A stretch of 6,425 nt of DNA. Source: Haliea sp041746975. Its GTDB lineage: Bacteria > Pseudomonadota > Gammaproteobacteria > Pseudomonadales > Halieaceae. Location: the NCBI GenBank assembly GCA_041746975.1, contig JBGTGB010000215.1, positions 1 through 6,425 on the forward strand, written 5' to 3'. Shown here in pieces: positions 1 to 4,682 of this stretch. A program made the position numbers and the translations under genes. Positions within the stretch are counted from its first letter, which is position 1; the number at the start of each line of letters is the position of its first letter. The notes below the pieces were generated by a model. The model had not been told where the DNA came from and ran no database searches. It saw only the letters and a program-made list of their open reading frames with translations.

Positions 1-1
1 T

Positions 2-214
2 ATCAGCTCGGTGAACCTGGACAACCGCTCGTTCCGCCTGAATTTCGAATTGACGGCGCTGGTCGATGATCCCGCACTCGCCGGCGAAGTAGAGCAGATG
101 TTCGAGGTCGATTTCGCCAGCTCACACGAGATGGACGACAACGCAGTTGCGGACATGCCACTTTGGTTTCGTCTCGCGTCTCGAGCAGCGAATCTGTTCG
201 CGCCGGCGCTTTAA
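2..214 (+). CDS. Cardiolipin synthase, phospholipase D family, C-terminal end (5' truncated by window edge)
   Basis: Only the last 70 codons are in the window; the frame is open from base 2 to the TAA at 212-214. The first residues read ISSVNLDNRSFRLNFE, which is the stretch just after the second HKD (HxKxxxxD) catalytic motif of bacterial cardiolipin synthases (GSxNLDxRSFxLNFE). The tail (MPLWFRLASRAANLFAPAL) is the usual hydrophobic and basic end of ClsA/ClsC-type enzymes, so the 3' end looks natural rather than cut. The family condenses phosphatidylglycerol, or phosphatidylglycerol with phosphatidylethanolamine, into cardiolipin at the inner membrane. The catalytic HKD residues and any N-terminal membrane helices lie outside the window, so the subclass (ClsA, B or C) cannot be assigned. 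A frameshifted ferredoxin remnant begins almost directly after the stop codon. Confidence 0.87.
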   Translation: MSSVNLDNRSFRLNFELTALVDDPALAGEVEQMFEVDFASSHEMDDNAVADMPLWFRLASRAANLFAPAL

Positions 215-215
215 G

Positions 216-324
216 CCTACGCCACGCGGGCTGGAACCCGGCCAGATAGGGCAGGGCTTTATCCTGACCTGCCAGGCGCACCCCGATGAGCGACCGCATC
301 GTGGTGGACTTCGACCAGGAGTAG
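216..324 (+). pseudogene. Remnant of a [2Fe-2S] ferredoxin-domain oxygenase reductase (C-terminal tail, frameshifted)
   Basis: Bases 231-284 read LEPGQIGQGFILTCQAHP in one frame. After one extra base the next frame (286-324) reads MSDRIVVDFDQE and stops at TAG 322-324. Joined, this is the characteristic end of the plant-type ferredoxin domain in phenylacetyl-CoA epoxidase reductase (PaaE), 3-ketosteroid-9-alpha-hydroxylase reductase (KshB) and related proteins (compare G[FY][VI]LTCQAxPxSDxVxVDxDx). The Cys codon 270-272 would be the fourth cluster ligand. The frame break falls at the run of four C (281-284), consistent with a one-base slip. The FAD- and NAD-binding domains and the other three cluster cysteines are missing, and cls coding sequence ends at 214, so this cannot be a working reductase. 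Inference: a deletion or rearrangement joined the end of cls to the end of a lost reductase gene. A sequencing error could explain the frameshift but not the missing upstream part. Confidence 0.75.
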
Positions 325-332
325 CGCGGCTG

Positions 333-2291
333 CTAGGGCAGGCGAAACGCCACCAGCGCGTCGCCCATTTTTGAGCCCAGCATGCGGTTGCCACCAGCGG
401 CGATCACCACGTACTGGCTGCCATCAGCCAGGGTGTAAGTCATCGGTGTGGCGTGGCCCCCCGCGGGCAGCCGTGATTTCCACAGTTCCGCGCCGGTCTC
501 GGTGGCAAACGCGCGCAGGTAGCTGTCACTACTCGCGCCGATAAAGGTCAGGCCACTGGCAGTCACCAGGGAGCCGCCGCTGTTGGGTACCCCCAGGTCC
601 AGCCACAAGGGGAAGGGCGCGAGGTCGCGGGTGCCGCCGAGGGGCACTTCCCAGGCCTTCTTGCCGGTGGTCATATCGATTGCTGTCAGCACGCCCCAGG
701 GTGGCCGGTTGCAGGGCGCGCCCAGCGGCGACAGGAAGGGTCGACGCTTGACCGCATAAGGCGTATCCAGCTGCAGTTCCACGGGCCCGGCAAAATCCGG
801 CGAATCCACAACCTCCCGCGGTATGAGCTCAATGATGGCAGGCACCCGGGTAGTATTTGCCAGCAGCAGCTTGCGCACCGGATCCCAGCTTACGCTGCCC
901 CAGTTGCTGCCACCCATGAAACCCGGGTACACCAGGGTCGGTTGCGTGCTGATAGGCGTATACAAACCCTCATAATTCAGTTCGCGGAACTGTTTGATGC
1001 AGGCCCGCTTGTCGAACCAGGCAAACCCGAACATGTCCTCCTCAGTGAGCTCGGTGGGGTGCAGAGGCTCCGGTAGCAGCGGCCACGGCTGGGTCGGGGA
1101 TACGTCCGCTGGGGCAGGCCCGCCCTGGGGCGCGGGGCGCTCCTCGATTGCAAACAGGGGTTCGCCGGTCTCCCGGTTGAGTACGAACAGGAACCCCATC
1201 TTGGTAGCCTGGACCAGAGCGGGGATGGGGCCGTCGGGTCCCGGGAAATCGAACAGCACCGGCTGTGAAGGCACATCGTAGTCCCAGATATCGTTGTGCA
1301 CGGTCCGGTAGTGCCAGACCCGCTCTCCGCTGTCCATGTCCAGCGCCACTACCGAACTACCAAACTCGTCGATACCGTCCCGCTCGCCGCCGTAATAGTC
1401 CCCCGCCGGATTGCCGGTGGGGATGAATACCAGGCCTCTTTCTGCATCGGCAGAGAGCGGTGCCCAGGCGTTGGGGCTGCCAGGGGTATAGGCATCCGCC
1501 AGCTGTTTTTCCGGCAACACTGCTTCCCAGTCCCAGAGCAGAGCGCCGCTGCGTGCGTCGAAGGCGCGAATGACGCCGCTGGGGACGCCGCCGCGGCGCA
1601 GGTCGGCCACATGGGCGCCGGTGACTATGCGGCCATTGACCACCAGCGGCGGGGAGGTCAGGGCATATTCCGCAGGCCCTACGTCCCCCAGCGCCGCCTT
1701 CAGGTCCACTTCACCGTCATCACCAAAATCCCGGCAAGGGCTGCCGGTGGTGGCATCCAGAGCCAGCAGGCGTCCGTCGAGAGTGCCGGCGATGACACGT
1801 GCGGCGCAGGCCTTACCGGGCGTTGCATCCTGATCGGCATGGTAGGCCACCCCGCGACAGGTGACGCTGTACAGACCGCGCAACTCGGGGTCGGCATCGT
1901 AATGCCAGCGTTCACTGCCGGTAGCCGGGTCCAGGGCGATAATGCGGTTGCGCGGTGAGCACAGGTACAGCGTGTCCTGGGCGAGGATGGGAGTTACCTG
2001 CATGGCCGGGCTATTGAAGCTGTCGGGAAAAGACTCCGGCGCCAGGTCGCCACTGTTGTAAGTCCAGGCGAGCTGCAGCTGGTCGACGTTGGCCGGTGTG
2101 ATCTGCTCCTGCGCGGAGAAGCGGGTGCCACCCAGGTCGCCGCCGTAATGCGGCCAGCCGCCGTGGTCTTCCATCAGGCTCGTTGGCAGCACCACCCTGG
2201 CCGGCGCAGGCGTGTCGCTGCCACAGGCCACGAGGAGGGTTGCGCAGGCCAGCGCCGCGACGCGGGCACTGTGGGATGGCAGCAGGTGCAT
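333..2291 (-). CDS. PQQ-dependent dehydrogenase (membrane glucose/quinate dehydrogenase family), predicted lipoprotein
   Basis: A 652-residue quinoprotein, complete. The start is the ATG at 2291-2289: a lipoprotein signal follows at once (basic and hydrophobic segment, lipobox LVAC, Cys23, then Gly24), and a GGAGGA lies 10 bases upstream. The frame stays open 106 codons further, but that extension is arginine-rich and unlike a protein. The body is an eight-bladed PQQ propeller of the membrane glucose dehydrogenase (Gcd)/quinate dehydrogenase type: TCRGVAYH (His151), HNDIWDYD (Asp339), ATKMG (Lys364), TPISTQPTLVYPG and NSGGSLVTASGLTFIGA near the end. His151, Asp339 and Lys364 match the PQQ-site and catalytic His, Asp and Lys of E. 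coli Gcd. The family oxidises sugars, alcohols or cyclic polyols in the periplasm. The five N-terminal membrane helices of Gcd are absent and there is no CxxCH haem site, so the electron acceptor must be separate. Gly at +2 predicts outer-membrane sorting. Divergent from the amidohydrolase gene; no PQQ synthesis genes are in view. The substrate is unknown. Confidence 0.9.
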   Translation of the reverse strand: MHLLPSHSARVAALACATLLVACGSDTPAPARVVLPTSLMEDHGGWPHYGGDLGGTRFSAQEQITPANVDQLQLAWTYNSGDLAPESFPDSFNSPAMQVTPILAQDTLYLCSPRNRIIALDPATGSERWHYDADPELRGLYSVTCRGVAYHADQDATPGKACAARVIAGTLDGRLLALDATTGSPCRDFGDDGEVDLKAALGDVGPAEYALTSPPLVVNGRIVTGAHVADLRRGGVPSGVIRAFDARSGALLWDWEAVLPEKQLADAYTPGSPNAWAPLSADAERGLVFIPTGNPAGDYYGGERDGIDEFGSSVVALDMDSGERVWHYRTVHNDIWDYDVPSQPVLFDFPGPDGPIPALVQATKMGFLFVLNRETGEPLFAIEERPAPQGGPAPADVSPTQPWPLLPEPLHPTELTEEDMFGFAWFDKRACIKQFRELNYEGLYTPISTQPTLVYPGFMGGSNWGSVSWDPVRKLLLANTTRVPAIIELIPREVVDSPDFAGPVELQLDTPYAVKRRPFLSPLGAPCNRPPWGVLTAIDMTTGKKAWEVPLGGTRDLAPFPLWLDLGVPNSGGSLVTASGLTFIGASSDSYLRAFATETGAELWKSRLPAGGHATPMTYTLADGSQYVVIAAGGNRMLGSKMGDALVAFRLP

Positions 2292-2301
2292 GATCGGATC
2301 G

Positions 2302-2307
2302 TCCTCC
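2302..2307 (-). promoter_or_regulatory. Ribosome binding site of the PQQ dehydrogenase gene
   Basis: Read on the minus strand this is GGAGGA, 10 bases before the ATG at 2291-2289. Together with the lipoprotein signal peptide it fixes this start over the longer upstream open frame. Confidence 0.7.
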
Positions 2308-2404
2308 GTGGCAAGGCTAACTGGCTGGACCAATGGCTGTTTCCGTAGCCACCGGCGATGCTTCCCGGACCGGTAAACTTTCCAGCGGGTGATGATTGCA
2401 CTAG

Positions 2405-2420
2405 TCTGGTGAGCACCAGA
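2405..2420. promoter_or_regulatory. 16-base palindrome at the amidohydrolase leader (possible operator or RBS hairpin)
   Basis: The arms TCTGGTG (2405-2411) and CACCAGA (2414-2420) are perfect inverted repeats around a two-base centre (AG). The right arm overlaps the first bases of the ribosome binding site AGAAGGA (2418-2424). As DNA it has the symmetry of a repressor or activator half-site pair. As RNA it can form a 6-bp stem with a GAGC loop that would cover part of the ribosome binding site. Which, if either, applies cannot be told from a single copy. Confidence 0.4.
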
Positions 2421-2424
2421 AGGA
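2418..2424 (+). promoter_or_regulatory. Ribosome binding site of the amidohydrolase gene
   Basis: AGAAGGA lies 7 bases before the ATG at 2432. This is good Shine-Dalgarno spacing and supports that start. Confidence 0.7.
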
Positions 2425-2431
2425 TAAGCAA

Positions 2432-4225
2432 ATGTCGGAGGATAGCCCTTTGTACGATCTGCTGATTTGTAACGGGAAAATAGTTGACGGCACTGGCCGG
2501 CCCGCCTACACGGGCAATGTCGCCATCGTCGATGGGCGTATCGCCGCCGTCGGTGACGTGGCTGGTGATGCCCGCCGGGTGATCGAAGCAGGTGGCCTGC
2601 TGGTCGCACCCGGCTGGGTAGACACCCATTCCCATATGGACGGCCAGGCTACCTGGGACCCTTACTGCAGTCCCGCCTCCAACCACGGCATTACCACCCT
2701 GATCATGGGGAACTGCGGCGTTGGCTTTGCACCCTGCAAGCCGGATGATGCCGAGCGCCAGCGCATGATCGAGGTGATGGAGGATGTGGAGGATATCCCT
2801 GGGGCCGCCCTGGTAGAAGGGATCACCTGGGAGTGGGAGAGCTTCCCCGAGTACCTGGATGCCCTTGACCGCATGCCCCGTGCCATCGATATCGGCGCCC
2901 AGGTGCCGCACTGCGCGGTGCGTACCTACGTAATGGGCGAGCGCGGCGTAAACAATGAGCCCGCCAACGAGGATGACATCGCGCAGATGGCGGCAATCGT
3001 TCGCGACGGCCTGGCCGCTGGCGCAGTGGGCTTCACCACCTCCCGCACGCAATTGCACACCACCCGCAACGGTGAAGTGATGCCCGGCACCTACGCCGAC
3101 GCCAGCGAACTGCTGGGCATAGGCAAGGTAATCGGCGAGACCGGCCAGGGCATCTACGGCCTGGTGTCTGATTTTACCGACTGGGAGGAAGAAATGGCGT
3201 GGATGAAGCGCCTCTCCATCGACAACAACTGCCAGGTGAATTTCGTTTTGTTCTATCGCACCGAGGCCGATTGGCCGCGGGTGCTCAAGCAATTGCAGTT
3301 TGTGCAGGATGCCCGCGCCGAGGGTGCGCGCCTGATCCCCCATGTTGGCGCGCGGCCGGTGAACATCCTGATGGGCTGGGAAGGTACGGTGAATCCCTTC
3401 ATGTTCCACCAGGCGTACGCGCCGCTGGCAGGGCTGGACCCGAAGGCACGCCTGCAGCAGCTACGCGACCCGGCCGTGCGCCAGGCCATAGTCAGTGAGA
3501 CACCGCCGCATCTGGGCCATGACATTATGGACAAGATCGCGAGTGGCTTCGACTGCCTGTACGTGATGGATGACCAGCCTGACTATGAGCCTGCCCTTGA
3601 AGACAGTATCGAATATCGGGCGCAGCAGGCCGGGGTAACTTCCGCCGAGTTCGCCTACGATGCGCTGCTGGAAAATGATGGCAAGCGCATGCTGTACTGC
3701 CCGCTGTTTGGCTACGACAAGCGCAACCTGGATCGGCAAATGCAGATGCTGGCGGACGAGAATGCGGTGATCAGCCTCGCGGACACCGGCGCCCACTGCG
3801 GCGTATTGTCCGATGCCAGCATCCCCACCTGGATGCTCAGCTACCTGGTTCGCGACCGCACGCGGGGCACCCGTTTCGGCCTCGAGGAGGCCGTGCGCAT
3901 GCATACCCGGGACACCGCACGCTGCATGGGTCTTGCCGATCGCGGTACCCTGGAGCCGGGTATGAAGGCGGATATCAACATCATCGACCTGGAGCACCTG
4001 GCAATCGATACACCATCGGTGATTTACGACCTCCCCGCCGGTGGTCGCCGCGTGTTCCAGGGCGCCAGCGGCTACCGCTACACCATCGTTTCGGGGGAAG
4101 TCATCATGGCCGATGGTGTCGCCACCGGCGCCCTGCCGGGGCGGCTGATCCGCGCCGGCCGACAAGCGGAACCCGTTACAGAAAAAAGCTCTATAACCAA
4201 CCGTCCGAGTGAGGAAACAGTCTGA
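2432..4225 (+). CDS. Amidohydrolase, D-aminoacylase / N-acyl-D-amino-acid deacylase group (amidohydrolase 3)
   Basis: A 597-residue cytoplasmic enzyme with no signal peptide. The order fits the amidohydrolase superfamily: an N-terminal beta-sandwich strand set (YDLLICNGKIVDGTGRPAYTG), the TIM-barrel metal motif DTHSHMDGQATWDP (His66, His68), GITTLIMGNCGVGFAPC with Cys95, the segment GAVGFTTSRTQLHTT, ADTGAHCGVLSDAS (Asp451), and the closing RDTARCMGLADRGTLEPGMKADINIID part that returns to the sandwich. His66, His68, Cys95 and Asp451 correspond to ligands or catalytic residues of D-aminoacylase (His67, His69, Cys96 and Asp366 in the Alcaligenes enzyme). Its two middle histidines (usually in THxR and SHH contexts) are not apparent; the matching places read LVSDFTDW (around residue 247) and NFVLFYR (around 271-276). 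It therefore belongs to a divergent branch, and D-aminoacylase activity should not be assumed. The length is slightly above the usual range for the group. It is the first gene of a pair with the SRPBCC gene, overlapping it as ATGA. Confidence 0.85.
   Translation: MSEDSPLYDLLICNGKIVDGTGRPAYTGNVAIVDGRIAAVGDVAGDARRVIEAGGLLVAPGWVDTHSHMDGQATWDPYCSPASNHGITTLIMGNCGVGFAPCKPDDAERQRMIEVMEDVEDIPGAALVEGITWEWESFPEYLDALDRMPRAIDIGAQVPHCAVRTYVMGERGVNNEPANEDDIAQMAAIVRDGLAAGAVGFTTSRTQLHTTRNGEVMPGTYADASELLGIGKVIGETGQGIYGLVSDFTDWEEEMAWMKRLSIDNNCQVNFVLFYRTEADWPRVLKQLQFVQDARAEGARLIPHVGARPVNILMGWEGTVNPFMFHQAYAPLAGLDPKARLQQLRDPAVRQAIVSETPPHLGHDIMDKIASGFDCLYVMDDQPDYEPALEDSIEYRAQQAGVTSAEFAYDALLENDGKRMLYCPLFGYDKRNLDRQMQMLADENAVISLADTGAHCGVLSDASIPTWMLSYLVRDRTRGTRFGLEEAVRMHTRDTARCMGLADRGTLEPGMKADINIIDLEHLAIDTPSVIYDLPAGGRRVFQGASGYRYTIVSGEVIMADGVATGALPGRLIRAGRQAEPVTEKSSITNRPSEETV
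4211..4215 (+). promoter_or_regulatory. Ribosome binding site of the SRPBCC gene inside the amidohydrolase 3' end
   Basis: GAGGA lies within the last codons of the amidohydrolase gene, 9 bases before the ATG at 4225. With the stop-start overlap this supports translation coupled to the upstream gene. Confidence 0.5.
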
Positions 4226-4647
4226 TGATCAAGGTCAATATAGAAAAGGAACTGGATGCTCCTGTGAGCAGGGTTTGGGAGTTGCTGGAGAACTTCGGCA
4301 ACCTGGACTGGTATCCCGGCTGGGACAGGATCGAGGTTGTCGGCAGCGGCGCGGGTATGACCCGCCGGATTCACATGACCGGCATGGATGCCCCGATCGA
4401 CGAGGTTCTGGAATCCATGGATGCCGCCACCCGGTCGTTCAGCTATACCATTCCGAACATGCCGATGCCGGTCAGCGAATACCGGGCCTCGGTTGAGGTC
4501 AAGTCGCTGCAGGACGGCGCGCGGACCCTGGTGCACTGGCGCTGCTCGGCAAAGCCCGAGGGAATTTCCGAGGCAGATGGGCAGGCCATGCTGGAGGGTA
4601 TCTACGCAGATATGCTGGCCAAGCTCGAGGTTGCTGCCAAAGACTAG
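4225..4647 (+). CDS. SRPBCC family (START-like, polyketide cyclase/dehydrase type) protein
   Basis: A 140-residue protein, normal for a single-domain SRPBCC member. The N-terminus (VNIEKELDAPVSRVWELLENFGNLDWYPG) is the typical first strand, helix and W-x-P turn of the Polyketide_cyc2 group. IHMTGMDAPIDEVLESMD and FSYTIPNMPMP are the following curved-sheet strands, and the protein ends in the long C-terminal helix (about residues 115-138) that closes the ligand cavity. Proteins of this fold bind hydrophobic ligands; some are cyclases, dehydratases or carriers. No catalytic residue can be named here. There is no signal peptide, so it is cytoplasmic. The ATG shares one base with the amidohydrolase TGA (ATGA at 4225-4228), which points to co-expression and perhaps a shared substrate. 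The gene ends 35 bases from the convergent DUF3604 gene. Confidence 0.85.
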   Translation: MIKVNIEKELDAPVSRVWELLENFGNLDWYPGWDRIEVVGSGAGMTRRIHMTGMDAPIDEVLESMDAATRSFSYTIPNMPMPVSEYRASVEVKSLQDGARTLVHWRCSAKPEGISEADGQAMLEGIYADMLAKLEVAAKD

Positions 4648-4677
4648 ACCGCTGCCGTGCTGGGGCGCGGCCAGTCT
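4641..4677. terminator. Imperfect hairpin between convergent genes (weak terminator candidate)
   Basis: Arms AGACT (4641-4645) and AGTCT (4673-4677), with an inner CCGC (4649-4652) and GCGG (4667-4670), can fold into a bulged stem across the stop codon of the SRPBCC gene and the 35-base gap. There is no T-run on either side, so it does not look like a standard intrinsic terminator. It is listed because both converging transcripts must end near here. Confidence 0.22.
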
Positions 4678-4682
4678 GCGAT

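Larger units (their letters stand above)
2292..2431. promoter_or_regulatory. Divergent intergenic control region
   Basis: This 140-base gap separates two genes transcribed away from each other, so it must hold the promoters of both the PQQ dehydrogenase and the amidohydrolase unit. It is the only stretch in the window where a two-way promoter is expected. I could not find a -35/-10 pair with good spacing and match to the sigma-70 consensus on either strand, so no promoter positions are given. It contains a 16-base palindrome (2405-2420) and a weaker TGGCT/AGCCA inverted repeat at about 2334-2351 with an 8-base spacer. Shared regulation of the two genes from here is an inference. Confidence 0.55.

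Noticed and set aside
147..374. 75-codon open frame on the plus strand as an intact small gene
   Set aside because: Its first part overlaps the cls coding end and its last part is out of frame with the ferredoxin tail. Only the middle matches a known family, so a frameshifted remnant explains it better.
1296..1958. 220-codon open frame on the plus strand
   Set aside because: It is antisense to the PQQ dehydrogenase propeller, with no motif and no ribosome binding site of note.
2292..2609. 106-codon N-terminal extension of the PQQ dehydrogenase
   Set aside because: The extension is arginine-rich, runs antisense into the amidohydrolase start and would bury a clear lipoprotein signal peptide. 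The ATG at 2291 has its own GGAGGA.
2174..3409. 411-codon open frame on the minus strand
   Set aside because: It lies antisense to the amidohydrolase gene, whose motifs are unmistakable, and also crosses the PQQ dehydrogenase start. Its translation has no recognisable motif and is the histidine/glycine-rich kind expected opposite GC-rich coding sequence.
3461..4165. 234-codon open frame on the minus strand
   Set aside because: It is antisense to the C-terminal third of the amidohydrolase, with no recognisable domain.
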